DNA of 64,000 nucleotides from Aliiglaciecola sp. 3_MG-2023 (GCF_030548205.1 NZ_JAUORV010000016.1:62001-126000), one strand, 5' to 3'; shown: positions 1 through 8,811, counted from the stretch's first letter. Made by a program: numbers and translations. Notes: generated from the sequence alone by a model not told the origin.

Positions 1-844
1 TGCGACTCCCCACCGCTTTCAATTTGCCTAATCGATAACCAAACTCATCCTGCAAGCGGGCAATGAAATCTTCATCACTTAGCGCCAATATCGCTTCACA
101 TTGCGCTGAAGATAACGTCCAGACTAACGAACTACGAAAAGAATCAGGCTGTTGCATTGGGGGCTTTAACGGCAATAACGCCAGTGGACCATCTGCAGTG
201 AAACGCTCGAAAGCGGTGTTGTTATGGTCGTTATATAGCGCCACATTGGCCACTATTGCAGATTGTCCATAATCTTTAAGCTGAACGTCAATACCCGATT
301 TTTCGCGGGTTGGGGAGCTTCCACCTTCCGCAATTGCCAATAACGCGGCTTTCAATCGTTGTTTATCACTTAACTCGACTTCCACATATTCCGCAGACTT
401 GTGCAGGTGCTCAATGGATTGGCCATAAAAGAAGGTGACTTGTTGTGGGTGTCTACGTATCTCGCTTTGTAATAATTCAATTAATACGGGCAACTCGATG
501 ACCTGCCCTAAGGCATCCAACTGGTAATCTTGCGCATGTAAACTAGCTCTGCCTAAATGCCCTTTGTCTGACACATGGATGTGGGAAATGGGACAGCCAA
601 ATTCCGACAACCCGGTTACACCCAATGAGCTTAACAGTTGAGTAGATTGGGCGGAGAGTGCAACGCTACGTAAATCCAAATAGGAAAAATCACCATCACT
701 TTGCTGTTCCACATCAGGACCTTCATTGGCTTCTATAACGGCAACTTTAAGCTGGCTTTGTTGCACAATTCCTAAAGCCAAGGTGAGCCCGACGGCTCCA
801 CCACCTGCGATCACCAAATCAAATGATTCTTCACCTTTGTTCAT
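1..844 (-). CDS. ubiH: UbiH-like FAD monooxygenase of ubiquinone synthesis (C-terminal part off window)
   Basis: Reading the minus strand from an ATG at 844 gives an open frame of about 281 residues that runs off the left edge without a stop. The N-terminus has the FAD-binding dinucleotide motif GGGAVGLTLA at about residues 13-22, followed by an acidic residue in VIEAN. This is the pattern of the UbiH/UbiF/VisC flavin hydroxylases that hydroxylate the ubiquinone ring. It starts 5 bp after the pepP stop, and pepP-ubiH is the E. coli order, which favours UbiH (2-octaprenyl-6-methoxyphenol hydroxylase) over its paralogue UbiI/VisC, usually the next gene. The assignment rests on motif plus position. 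The missing C-terminus, with the second FAD motif, would settle it. Confidence 0.85.
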   Translation of the reverse strand, partial: MNKGEESFDLVIAGGGAVGLTLALGIVQQSQLKVAVIEANEGPDVEQQSDGDFSYLDLRSVALSAQSTQLLSSLGVTGLSEFGCPISHIHVSDKGHLGRASLHAQDYQLDALGQVIELPVLIELLQSEIRRHPQQVTFFYGQSIEHLHKSAEYVEVELSDKQRLKAALLAIAEGGSSPTREKSGIDVQLKDYGQSAIVANVALYNDHNNTAFERFTADGPLALLPLKPPMQQPDSFRSSLVWTLSSAQCEAILALSDEDFIARLQDEFGYRLGKLKAVGSR

Positions 845-849
845 TATTG

Positions 850-2169
850 TTAATTCGCCATCAAACTTTCTATATCTGCAATGGTTTTGGGTACTCTGTC
901 GGTTAACACTCTATAGCCACCTTCAGTGATCACAATATTGTCTTCAATACGAATACCAATACCTTTCCATTTAGGATCAACCTCAGCGGTTGCAGAAACA
1001 TACAGACCAGGCTCAACAGTTAACACCATACCGGGTTCAAACTCCCGATCTGCACCAGCAACTTTATAATTGCCCACGTCATGCACATCTAGCCCTAGCC
1101 AGTGTCCAAGACCATGCATGAAAAACTGACGATAATGTTGTTGCTCAATATTGTCTTCTAGTTCACCACTCAATAACCCCAACTCAATTAATCCGGCCGT
1201 CAGCACTTCAATCGCTTTATCAGAAGCGGCCTTAAAAGTACTGCCAGGTTTAAACAAAGCGAAAGAGGCTAATTGCGCATCTAATACCAGTTGATATAAG
1301 GCTTTTTGCGGCTCGGTAAAACGTCCGTTTACGGGAAATGTGCGGGTAATATCGGCGGCATAGCCCTGCAGTTCAGCACCAGCGTCGATGAGCACTAAGG
1401 TATTGTCTTGAAGTTCACAATTGTTTTCGGTGTAATGCAGTATACAAGCATTTTCGCCACTCCCCACAATGGTAGAATAGGCGGGAGATTTCGCTCCTTG
1501 CATCGCAAAATGGTGATGAATGGTCGCTTCTAGGTGAAACTCATTTTTCCCTACTTCGCTGAATTTCATTGCGGCAACATGGGCATCAGCAGAAATATTA
1601 GCGGCTTGAGCCATAATCGAAAGTTCGAAATCAGATTTGAACAAACGCATTTCATGTAGCAAAGTGCGGATATCGAATTCGCAACTAGGTGCAATTTTCG
1701 ATTGTTTGGGCGCATTTCGCAGTTTGCTCAGCACGTCATCTATTAACACATCGCTAGGACCATGATGACCGCGGGCAAAATACAAATTTTCATGGCCATT
1801 GATATAACTTACTAATCCCACATCGATATCATCTATGGGGTGGGCAATATCCACGGCATAATCTTCAGGTGCGGCTTCTACACCAATCCGCCTGCCCTGC
1901 CAAATTTCTGCTAATTCATCTTTAGGTAAACAAAACAATGCGCTGAACACATCCCCCATTAACGGGCTATTGCTTATGACTAAATACCCGTCTGGCTCAG
2001 GGAACGCGGATAAATAATGAAAATCGCTATCTTGGCGAAAAGGAAACTCCGTATCATTACTGCGGGTTAGCAAATTAGCGGCAGGTATCACGGCAATACT
2101 GTTTGGCCGCATTTTGTCACGTAAAATTTGTCGACGTTTAGTGCATTCTTTGATGAGTTCTGATGACAT
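850..2169 (-). CDS. pepP: Xaa-Pro aminopeptidase P (M24B)
   Basis: A 439-residue protein, the usual length for PepP. It is a cytosolic dimetal enzyme that removes N-terminal residues preceding proline. The N-terminal creatinase-like domain spans about residues 1-175, and the pita-bread catalytic domain follows. All five metal ligands expected for the family are visible: D262 (IDAG), D273 (ADITRTFP), H356 (HGLGHWLG), E386 (TVEPGLY) and E409 (RIEDN). The start ATG overlaps the stop of ygfB in a TAATG junction, so the two are translationally coupled. ubiH follows 5 bp after the stop, making a ygfB-pepP-ubiH operon as in E. coli. Confidence 0.96.
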   Translation of the reverse strand: MSSELIKECTKRRQILRDKMRPNSIAVIPAANLLTRSNDTEFPFRQDSDFHYLSAFPEPDGYLVISNSPLMGDVFSALFCLPKDELAEIWQGRRIGVEAAPEDYAVDIAHPIDDIDVGLVSYINGHENLYFARGHHGPSDVLIDDVLSKLRNAPKQSKIAPSCEFDIRTLLHEMRLFKSDFELSIMAQAANISADAHVAAMKFSEVGKNEFHLEATIHHHFAMQGAKSPAYSTIVGSGENACILHYTENNCELQDNTLVLIDAGAELQGYAADITRTFPVNGRFTEPQKALYQLVLDAQLASFALFKPGSTFKAASDKAIEVLTAGLIELGLLSGELEDNIEQQHYRQFFMHGLGHWLGLDVHDVGNYKVAGADREFEPGMVLTVEPGLYVSATAEVDPKWKGIGIRIEDNIVITEGGYRVLTDRVPKTIADIESLMAN

Positions 2170-2759
2170 TAATGTACCGTCTTAGGTTCAGTTTGTGCTT
2201 GGTCGGCCGAGTGGCCCAATTCATTGAAACATAACATGCAAGACACTCGCACATACTCAATAACTTCGAACAACGCTTTTTCGGCTTCCTCGTCTTCTGG
2301 CATAGTTTCATCCATACGAGAAATTTCATAGAAATCTTCCAACGCTTCTTTTACATCGGCAGAACACGCCGTTAAATCAGCCTGATGAAAACCAAATCCC
2401 AACATAAAACCTTGAATCCAATTAATTAACGCTTTGCCTCTTTCGTTGATCGGGGCTGAGTCATCGGGCATACACAAGGTTAAGGTAAAATCAGTTTCCA
2501 ATAATTGTTGACAGGTATCGTTATAAAGTGCGGTTAATTGCACTTGAACCTCATTGGGTAAACTGTCACCTTGATTGATTGAATCATTTAGTGCAGCTGA
2601 CCAGTCCTGACTTTCTAATGCCATACCGCCGGCCAACATACCGCAAAAAATGCCATGTACTTCAGATGCATCAGTGAGAATATTGTGTTGCTCTAATAAG
2701 GTAGACAACTCTTCATATTTTAAATGCGTTGGATTCAATTCGGTTTCCTTTATTTTCAT
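2169..2759 (-). CDS. ygfB: UPF0149/YecA-family protein YgfB
   Basis: This 196-residue acidic, all-helical protein has the family hallmarks EVHGIFCGMLAGG near residue 33 and a WIQGFMLGFG helix around residue 115. YgfB/UPF0149 proteins are small cytosolic proteins encoded upstream of pepP. In Pseudomonas a YgfB has been linked to control of ampDh3 and beta-lactam resistance, but no function can be read from this sequence. The ATG at 2759 has a poor Shine-Dalgarno. A downstream TTG preceded by AAAGGAAA is an alternative start, and the family N-terminus does not decide between them. It is first gene of the ygfB-pepP-ubiH operon and diverges from 6S RNA. Confidence 0.9.
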   Translation of the reverse strand: MKIKETELNPTHLKYEELSTLLEQHNILTDASEVHGIFCGMLAGGMALESQDWSAALNDSINQGDSLPNEVQVQLTALYNDTCQQLLETDFTLTLCMPDDSAPINERGKALINWIQGFMLGFGFHQADLTACSADVKEALEDFYEISRMDETMPEDEEAEKALFEVIEYVRVSCMLCFNELGHSADQAQTEPKTVH

Positions 2760-2977
2760 TCATACCCATTTCAATAAACAAGAGGTACAAGATAGGGATT
2801 CCAGATCGTATCACTACCAAAGGAGCCTGCCTAGAGCGGATGCCCCATAAGTAACGCATTGTTCTTTTCGGCTCTGCTGGCAATATTAAAATAGCGTGAT
2901 TTAGTCCAGTTTATAAGCAACTAGAAAGGAATTACCAGTTTTCGATTTTATTTTCGCGCCGCTATGGTAAAATTCGA
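2760..2977. promoter_or_regulatory. Divergent spacer between ygfB and 6S RNA
   Basis: These 218 bases hold no supportable gene. They must carry the leftward promoter of ygfB-pepP-ubiH and the rightward promoter of 6S RNA. The sequence TAAAAT at 2968-2973 sits at the right distance for a -10 box of a 6S transcript starting near 2978; I see no good -35. In E. coli and Vibrio the cell-division gene zapA lies between ygfB and 6S RNA. This gap is too short for it and no ZapA-like frame is present. Confidence 0.5.
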
Positions 2978-3161
2978 TATCTCCTGGGATGTTTGCCAGT
3001 TCAGTTTTGTCCCTGGCCGATGCTAATTAACCTGGAAATTGATTCCACTACTATTGTGCAAGCTTGGCTAGTATCAAGAAGCCTACGGTAGTGATGATGT
3101 TTCCGCCCTGAACTTTCGGTTCACGGGCCCACACCGAACAGCGGCATTTTGGGAGAATCCA
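2978..3161 (+). ncRNA. ssrS: 6S RNA
   Basis: A stretch of about 184 bases is complementary at its ends: ATCTCCTGGGATGTTTGCCAG at the 5' side pairs with GCGGCATTTTGGGAGAATCC at the 3' side, forming the closing stem. The internal blocks GTCCCTGGCCGATG and the 3' GGTTCACGGGCCCACACCGAACAGCGGCA resemble gammaproteobacterial 6S RNA. It lies between ygfB and the ygfA block, which is the conserved location. 6S RNA mimics an open promoter and sequesters sigma-70 RNA polymerase in stationary phase. Ends are estimated to within a few bases from pairing. A strong terminator follows at 3171. Confidence 0.93.
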
Positions 3162-3170
3162 ATTTTATAG

Positions 3171-3204
3171 GGCGATGTGTCAACTTATTTGACACATCGC
3201 CTTT
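3171..3204 (+). terminator. Rho-independent terminator after 6S RNA
   Basis: A near-perfect 13-bp stem, GGCGATGTGTCAA pairing with TTGACACATCGCC around a short loop, is followed by TTTT. In E. coli 6S RNA is co-transcribed with ygfA; here this hairpin should end the 6S transcript and separate it from the inserted genes downstream. Confidence 0.9.
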
Positions 3205-3205
3205 T

Positions 3206-3487
3206 CAATCCTCTCCGTAAATCTCCAACCATTTGATTATAATGGAAATAAATCTTTTCGGTTCATAAATTGCAGGTTAATATGTTATTGCTGCATGAAT
3301 GAAAAAAGGCACACTAAATAGCCGTAAAGTGCATGTGTACTTTACGCATTATTCAAACATACATATGCGGCATATGAGCACAACGGAGTTAACCTGTTCA
3401 TTAGGGTTAGCAGCACTGAGTGATGCAGGCATCCCAGTGTAAATCATCACTGAATAGTGAACACCAATTTAAAAAGATATCAATTAA
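3206..3487. other. Structured intergenic spacer with palindrome and hairpins
   Basis: No gene is supportable in these 282 bases, but three symmetric elements occur. CGTAAAGT (3323-3330) pairs with ACTTTACG (3339-3346). CATATGCGGCATATG (3362-3376) is a perfect 15-base inverted repeat around one central base and is operator-like. A compound stem at about 3415-3439 has CACTG, GATGC, GCATC and CAGTG arms. A 22-codon frame from an ATG at 3374 overlaps the last two but lacks a ribosome binding site. The spacer probably contains the promoter of the gene at 3488; its other role is unknown. Confidence 0.5.
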
Positions 3488-3913
3488 ATGAAACTGCCCT
3501 CAACTGAACAACAGGCAATTTATGATGCTTGCCCGGAATTTTTTGATGATTTATCCCCCCAAATTGAATGGAAGTGGGATGACCATTTTGGTTGTCTTCT
3601 GGCTGAGTTTTCAGTGGATCATGCCCAACAGGTTTACGCCATTGCGAAAAAACACTTCCCCCACACTTGGAACAAAAAACAACTAAAAAAAGCAGACCCA
3701 TACCTCAAGCATCGCGCGGGCTTTTTCGGTATTCTAGAGAAAAAACAAGAGCTATTCAGTAAAGATGACAATGGTCAACAAGAGATAATGTTATCTTGGT
3801 GGCCCTGGGGGCATGGTGCAACGGTTTCAGTTCGCGTGTTTCAGGTGAATCAACAACCCTACGAAAAACCACAAGGTTTTTTCGATAAAATAGCAGGTAT
3901 TTTTGGTCGATAG
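3488..3913 (+). CDS. Uncharacterised 141-residue protein
   Basis: I do not recognise this protein. It is rich in aromatic residues (WKWDDHFG, LSWWPWGHG) and lysine. It lacks a signal peptide or membrane segment, so it is probably cytosolic. An N-terminal block up to about residue 60 is followed by a basic stretch (KKHFPHTWNKKQLKKAD) and a C-terminal tail ending in FFDKIAGIFGR, which may be an amphipathic helix. No clear Shine-Dalgarno precedes the ATG. It stands alone between 6S RNA and the ribokinase gene, same strand, with 170 bp after it. The long open frame and plausible soluble composition make it likely real. Its function cannot be stated. Confidence 0.7.
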   Translation: MKLPSTEQQAIYDACPEFFDDLSPQIEWKWDDHFGCLLAEFSVDHAQQVYAIAKKHFPHTWNKKQLKKADPYLKHRAGFFGILEKKQELFSKDDNGQQEIMLSWWPWGHGATVSVRVFQVNQQPYEKPQGFFDKIAGIFGR

Positions 3914-4083
3914 TCCGTTAATCGATTTGAGTTATAAATGACATCAAACTACGCGAAAGATTAAAAAACATGATGTTCTATGAAAAAGTTGACCAAATGG
4001 TCAAGTTAAACTGTTCTTTTTAGCGCAAACTTGTGGTACAAACTCACTTCTTAGTTATTTCTTCGTGTTAAATTGGAATTTAT

Positions 4084-4980
4084 ATGGCTGTTATTAATTT
4101 TGGGTCAATCAATATTGATCATGTTTATCAGGTCGAGCATTTTGTTCAACCCGGTGAAACATTGTCCTCCACAGATTATCAACAATTATTGGGAGGCAAA
4201 GGAGCTAACCAGTCAATCGCTTTAGCTAAAGCGGGTTCCGATGTTCAACATGTGGGTAAAATTAACGAACATGACGCCCACTTTAAACAAGCAATGATTA
4301 AAGCTGGGGTTGATTGTAAATATGTGCAATGTACAGACTCCCCTACAGGTCATGCCATCATTCAAGTGGCCTCTTCCGGTGAAAACGCCATTGTGCTGTT
4401 TGGCGGCGCAAATTTAGAAATAGACAATAAAGACGTACTCAGAGCATTAGATGATGCCGATGAGTCAGCTTGGGTACTCACTCAAAATGAAACCAGTTCT
4501 ATAGACGTCGTATTTCAAGAAGCAAAAAAGTTAGGCTTAAAGGTTGCTTTTAACCCAGCGCCAATGACAGAGTCAGTAAAACAATTACCTAGTGATTGTA
4601 TTGATCTGTTAATTGTTAATGAAGTGGAAGCGGCTGAAATAGCAGGCATAAACGACATTGACCAAATAGAAGCGTACTTTCGCAATCACTGGTCTCATGC
4701 GGAAGTATTAATCACCTTAGGCAAGCAAGGTGTACGTTTCGTATTAGCTGAAGAAACCATTGATGTTCCGGCATTTTCGGTTGAAACAGTCGATACTACA
4801 GCGGCTGGCGATACCTTTATTGGTTATTTTTTAGCAGCTTACAGCCGCCGTAACAAGCCCAAAGAAGCTTTAGTTCGGGCATGTGCTGCGTCAGCTATAG
4901 CAGTTACTCGTAATGGCGCAGCCCAATCTATTCCAAGTATTGAAGAGGTCGATCTTTTCCTCAGTCAACATCAAGCTTAA
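4084..4980 (+). CDS. rbsK: Ribokinase (PfkB family)
   Basis: A 298-residue sugar kinase. The PfkB N-terminal signature GGKGANQS is at residues 37-44 and the C-terminal signature DTTAAGDTFIGYF at 237-249, with D243 the expected catalytic base. N-terminal NFGSINIDHVY and NPAP near residue 157 fit ribokinases, which phosphorylate ribose to ribose-5-phosphate. The start has GGAA upstream. The next gene, 30 bp on, is a nucleoside hydrolase that would release ribose, and RpiA is encoded three genes downstream. Ribose from nucleosides is therefore the likely substrate, though related PfkB kinases use other sugars. No rbsABCD transporter is nearby. Confidence 0.88.
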   Translation: MAVINFGSINIDHVYQVEHFVQPGETLSSTDYQQLLGGKGANQSIALAKAGSDVQHVGKINEHDAHFKQAMIKAGVDCKYVQCTDSPTGHAIIQVASSGENAIVLFGGANLEIDNKDVLRALDDADESAWVLTQNETSSIDVVFQEAKKLGLKVAFNPAPMTESVKQLPSDCIDLLIVNEVEAAEIAGINDIDQIEAYFRNHWSHAEVLITLGKQGVRFVLAEETIDVPAFSVETVDTTAAGDTFIGYFLAAYSRRNKPKEALVRACAASAIAVTRNGAAQSIPSIEEVDLFLSQHQA

Positions 4981-5010
4981 CCACAATTTATCATTAAAGA
5001 GAACGATTAT

Positions 5011-5952
5011 ATGGCTCATAAAATAATTCTCGATACCGATCCAGGTATTGATGACGCAATGGCAATATTTTTTGCCTTCCAATCTCCTGATATCGAAGTA
5101 TTAGGTTTGACCACGGTTTTCGGTAACGTTCCTGTTACTATGTCTGCTCAAAACGCCCTCACCTTGTGTGAACTGGCGGGTCAAGATATTCCCGTCACTA
5201 AAGGCGTTGGTATGCCTTGGGTGGGGCCTGAGTCAGGATACGCGCATTTTGTGCATGGTGAAGATGGTTTTGGTAACATCGATTTCCCGCCTTCAAAACG
5301 CGAACTCGACCCGCGTAGTTCAGCTCAATACATTGTAGACATGGCCCGCAAACACCCTGGTGAAATTACCTTGGTTGCCATTGGCCCCTTAGGAAACCTA
5401 GCCTTAGCATTGCGCTTGGAACCGGAATTACCTGATTTAGTAAAAGGCGTGGTCATTATGGGTGGTGCTGCCTTCGTGAAAGGGAATGTGACACCTGTAG
5501 CTGAAGCGAATATATGGAATGACGCCCATGCAGCAGAAATTGTATTTGCTGCGTCCTGGGATCTGAAAATGTTCGGTTTAGACGTTACCAATGACGTTCC
5601 TTTCACCTTAGATTTTCTCGATGAACTTGAAGCAAAAAATCCGAAATTCGGGGGGTTTGTTAAAAAATCTTCGCAGTTTTATGTGGATTTTTACTCCCAA
5701 GATAGAGACGACCGTGTTTGTTTCTTCCACGATGCAATGCCCCTTGCTTATCTAGTCGACCCTAGTTTGTTTGAGTTTACTCGTGGCCATGCAAGAGTTT
5801 CAACGGATCCATTAAACCGAGGACAAACCACGGTCGCGCCGGAAGGCAGTACGGCAAGTCCACTATGGTTGGAAGCACAGCAAATTGATGCTGCAACCAA
5901 AGTTGACCATGAGCGGCTTCGCAAACTATACGTTGACACTTACTCCTACTAA
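5011..5952 (+). CDS. Inosine-uridine-preferring nucleoside hydrolase
   Basis: A 313-residue protein opening with the family motif DTDPGIDDAMA at residues 8-18; D10, D14 and D15 are the calcium-binding cluster. A C-terminal FFHDAMPLAYLVDP block supplies the other conserved His/Asp region. These IunH/Rih enzymes cleave the N-glycosidic bond of ribonucleosides to base plus ribose in the cytosol. Substrate preference (RihA, B or C type) cannot be read reliably. It follows ribokinase by 30 bp on the same strand with an AAGAGA ribosome binding site, so the two probably form an operon. Confidence 0.92.
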   Translation: MAHKIILDTDPGIDDAMAIFFAFQSPDIEVLGLTTVFGNVPVTMSAQNALTLCELAGQDIPVTKGVGMPWVGPESGYAHFVHGEDGFGNIDFPPSKRELDPRSSAQYIVDMARKHPGEITLVAIGPLGNLALALRLEPELPDLVKGVVIMGGAAFVKGNVTPVAEANIWNDAHAAEIVFAASWDLKMFGLDVTNDVPFTLDFLDELEAKNPKFGGFVKKSSQFYVDFYSQDRDDRVCFFHDAMPLAYLVDPSLFEFTRGHARVSTDPLNRGQTTVAPEGSTASPLWLEAQQIDAATKVDHERLRKLYVDTYSY

Positions 5953-5990
5953 TCTGTAGGTTTTAATCTCAATGGTGTAACCATAAAGTT

Positions 5991-6024
5991 GTCGAAGATG
6001 GTGATCAGTATTACCATCTTCGAT
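5991..6024 (+). terminator. Stem-loop after the nucleoside hydrolase gene
   Basis: TCGAAGATGGT (5992-6002) pairs perfectly with ACCATCTTCGA (6013-6023) around a 10-base loop. The run of T after it is weak (TAATGTTT), so it is a poor intrinsic terminator, but it may mark the 3' end of the salvage operon or protect the message. Confidence 0.55.
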
Positions 6025-6097
6025 AATGTTTAAAATCAAAGCTACATTTATGCTGAATGAGCTTGGTTAACCTGTGTTGCTCAAAGGTGTTGCCACA

Positions 6098-6682
6098 TTG
6101 TTAGAAAGTAAAACTCAGTTGCGCAAAAAGTATCGACAAGCGCGTCGTAACTTAACCCCACAACAACAAACCCAAGCCAGTCGTCAGGCTTTGCAAACGG
6201 TGCTTAACAACAAATTACTAGAAGACGCCGAGCATATCGCCCTTTACCTTAGTCAAGACGGTGAATTATCTTGTTGGGATATCATTGATTGGTGCTGGCA
6301 GCAGGGCAAAAAAACCTATTTACCGGTTTTAGATCCTCAGCGTGAAAATTTTTTAGTTTTTGTGGAATACCACGCCAATACCCAAATGCAAACCAATCGG
6401 TTTAACATTCCAGAACCTGTTTTGTCACTGTCAAAGGCGGAGGCATTGCCTCAACTCCATTGCATATTTTTGCCCTTAGTCGCTTTTGATGAGTCTGGCA
6501 ATAGATTAGGCATGGGTGGCGGATTTTATGATAGAACCTTGGCGCAGATTCTCTGCTCCCCATTAAAACCACAACTCTACGGTTACGCTCACGATTGTCA
6601 GCAAGCACCTAACCTCACCACTGAAAGTTGGGATATTCCAGTGCATAAAATAGTCACCCCCAGTCGAGTTATTTCCATCTAA
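6098..6682 (+). CDS. ygfA: 5-formyltetrahydrofolate cyclo-ligase
   Basis: The enzyme converts 5-formyl-THF to 5,10-methenyl-THF with ATP. The basic N-terminus (KTQLRKKYRQARRNLTPQQ) and the C-terminal signature LPLVAFDESGNRLGMGGGFYDR match the family. Start choice: the frame opens upstream at a GTG (6074), but the TTG at 6098 has AAAGGTG about ten bases before it and gives the family-typical N-terminus, so I use 6098 (194 residues). In E. coli ygfA follows 6S RNA directly; here three genes separate them. rpiA follows on the same strand. Confidence 0.9.
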   Translation: MLESKTQLRKKYRQARRNLTPQQQTQASRQALQTVLNNKLLEDAEHIALYLSQDGELSCWDIIDWCWQQGKKTYLPVLDPQRENFLVFVEYHANTQMQTNRFNIPEPVLSLSKAEALPQLHCIFLPLVAFDESGNRLGMGGGFYDRTLAQILCSPLKPQLYGYAHDCQQAPNLTTESWDIPVHKIVTPSRVISI

Positions 6683-6802
6683 TTATCACCTAACTCAAGC
6701 TTTCCTTTGCAACAGTGTTGCTAGCCGCGCGGGAACTAAGTGCGTTATACTCTGCGCAAATTTAAAGAATGTGTTTAACATTGTCCATTGAAAGGATCAC
6801 CC

Positions 6803-7459
6803 ATGACGCAAGATGAAAAAAAACGAGCCGCCGGCGAAGCTGCGGTCAAATTTGTAACTGACGACAGTATTATTGGTGTGGGCACAGGTTCAACTGTTCA
6901 CTATTTTATCAGTGCGTTGGAGAGCGTGAAGCATAAAATTAAAGGCGCGGTGTCCAGTTCAGATGATTCAACGGCAAAATTAAAAGCCATGGGCATCGAA
7001 GTATTCGACCTTAATTCAGTAGATAAATTTGATATTTACGTTGATGGGGCTGATGAAATCACCAAACATAAACATATGATCAAAGGTGGTGGTGCCGCAC
7101 TAACCAGAGAAAAAATTGTCGCTGCTGTGGCCAACAAATTCATTTGTATTATTGACGATAGTAAACAAGTACCGGTTTTAGGAGGCTTCCCTCTACCCGT
7201 TGAAGTCATTCCCATGGCGCGTTCCTATGTAGCTCGAGAATTAGTCAAACTAGGTGGCGATCCGGAATACCGTCAAGGTGTAATTACCGATAACGGTAAT
7301 GTCATTCTCGATGTACACAACCTCAAAATTCTTAACCCAGTAGAATTGGAAAAACAAATTAATCAAATTGCTGGTGTGGTCACCAATGGTCTGTTTGCCA
7401 TGCGCGCAGCAGATACAGTTTTAGTTGCCACAGACAGCGAGGTAATTGAGATTGATTAG
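6803..7459 (+). CDS. rpiA: Ribose-5-phosphate isomerase A
   Basis: At 218 residues this has the usual RpiA length. It interconverts ribose-5-phosphate and ribulose-5-phosphate in the cytosolic pentose phosphate pathway. Motifs visible are GVGTGSTV (phosphate loop), DGADE with the catalytic acid, and [11 protein letters not shown]. The frame extends to an upstream codon at 6788, but the ATG at 6803 has AAAGGA eight bases before it and is the family start. The ygfA-rpiA-serA neighbourhood is a common gammaproteobacterial one. The ribokinase product made by the gene at 4084 is its substrate. Confidence 0.96.
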   Translation: MTQDEKKRAAGEAAVKFVTDDSIIGVGTGSTVHYFISALESVKHKIKGAVSSSDDSTAKLKAMGIEVFDLNSVDKFDIYVDGADEITKHKHMIKGGGAALTREKIVAAVANKFICIIDDSKQVPVLGGFPLPVEVIPMARSYVARELVKLGGDPEYRQGVITDNGNVILDVHNLKILNPVELEKQINQIAGVVTNGLFAMRAADTVLVATDSEVIEID

Positions 7460-7581
7460 ATGAAATTAATATAACAGGCTCTTTCTTATTTGAAAAAGTT
7501 CTGGTATTTTTCCACTTTCAAATAGACGTCCAGATGTCTCTCAAATCTGATGTCTTTCACTAATTATGTACGGGAACATTA

Positions 7582-8811
7582 ATGAGCAAAGTATCACTGC
7601 CCAAAGAAAAAATTAAGATATTGTTGCTAGAGGGTTTACACCAAAGTTCAGTGGAAACCCTTGAAGCCAATGGCTATACCAATATTGAATATATCAAGAC
7701 GTCTTTATCGGAAGAAAAGTTGATTGAAAAGATCGCTGATGTTCACTTTATTGGTATTCGTTCGCGTACACAATTAACCGCTAATGTCATAGATGCAGCG
7801 AAAAAACTGGTCGCAGTTGGCTGTTTTTGTATTGGTACTAACCAAGTAGACCTTAAAGCGACGCAAAAACGTGGAATACCGGTATTCAATGCCCCCTTCT
7901 CCAATACACGTTCGGTTGCAGAATTGGCTCTTGGTCAGATAATTTTATTACTTCGTGGTGTTCCAAGTAAGAATGCTAAAGCCCACCGTGGTGTATGGGA
8001 GAAAAGTGCCGTAGGCTCCTACGAAGCGCGCGGAAAAACGTTAGGGATTATTGGTTACGGTCACATTGGTACACAACTCAGTATCTTGGCTGAGCATTTA
8101 GGTATGCGCGTCCAATTCTTTGATATTGAAGATAAACTAGTGTTAGGTAATTCAACTCAAGTTAAAACCCTTGAAGAGCTACTCAGTACATCAGATGTGG
8201 TTTCCTTGCATGTACCAGAAACAGCGCAAACTCAGAATATGATAGGTAAAAAAGAGTTAGCGATGATGAAAGATGGCGCTATTCTAATGAATGCCGCCAG
8301 AGGAACCGTAATTGACATTGATGCACTTACTCAAGCTATGGAATCTGGCAAGCTAAATGGGGCTGCGATTGACGTATTCCCGGTCGAACCTAAATCAAAT
8401 GACGAAGAATTTATTTCGCCGTTAAGACAGTTTGACAATGTAATTCTCACTCCTCATGTTGGCGGAAGCACCCAAGAAGCACAACAAAATATTGGCTTTG
8501 AGGTTGCGGGCAAGTTGGTTAAATACAGTGATAATGGCTCGACACTTTCAGCGGTTAACTTCCCTGAGGTATCCTTACCAGAGCATATAGATCGCTCTCG
8601 TTTGTTGCATATTCACGTTAATGCGCCTGGGGTGTTAACACAAATTAACCAAGCGTTTGCAGCTCATAACATCAATATTGCTGCACAATATCTGCAAACT
8701 AACGAAAATATTGGTTATGTGGTGATTGATGTTGAAACGGATGATGCAAAAGAAGCATTCGAACAACTGACACAAATTGACGGCACCATTAAAACCCGTA
8801 TTTTACACTAA
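7582..8811 (+). CDS. serA: D-3-phosphoglycerate dehydrogenase
   Basis: First enzyme of serine synthesis, 409 residues as in E. coli (410). The catalytic domain shows VGCFCIGTNQVDL, the NAD-binding GIIGYGHIGTQL, the substrate/cofactor region RGTVIDIDAL and the His of TPHVGGST. A C-terminal ACT domain occupies about residues 338-409 (LLHIHVNAPGVLTQIN). In the E. coli type this ACT domain binds serine for feedback inhibition, and the same is likely here. It is preceded by a 122-bp gap after rpiA and probably has its own promoter. Confidence 0.97.
   Translation: MSKVSLPKEKIKILLLEGLHQSSVETLEANGYTNIEYIKTSLSEEKLIEKIADVHFIGIRSRTQLTANVIDAAKKLVAVGCFCIGTNQVDLKATQKRGIPVFNAPFSNTRSVAELALGQIILLLRGVPSKNAKAHRGVWEKSAVGSYEARGKTLGIIGYGHIGTQLSILAEHLGMRVQFFDIEDKLVLGNSTQVKTLEELLSTSDVVSLHVPETAQTQNMIGKKELAMMKDGAILMNAARGTVIDIDALTQAMESGKLNGAAIDVFPVEPKSNDEEFISPLRQFDNVILTPHVGGSTQEAQQNIGFEVAGKLVKYSDNGSTLSAVNFPEVSLPEHIDRSRLLHIHVNAPGVLTQINQAFAAHNINIAAQYLQTNENIGYVVIDVETDDAKEAFEQLTQIDGTIKTRILH

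Noticed and set aside
3374-3442. 22-codon frame MSTTELTCSLGLAALSDAGIPV in the spacer after 6S RNA
   Set aside because: No ribosome binding site, and it lies over a palindrome and a hairpin; too short to support without conservation.
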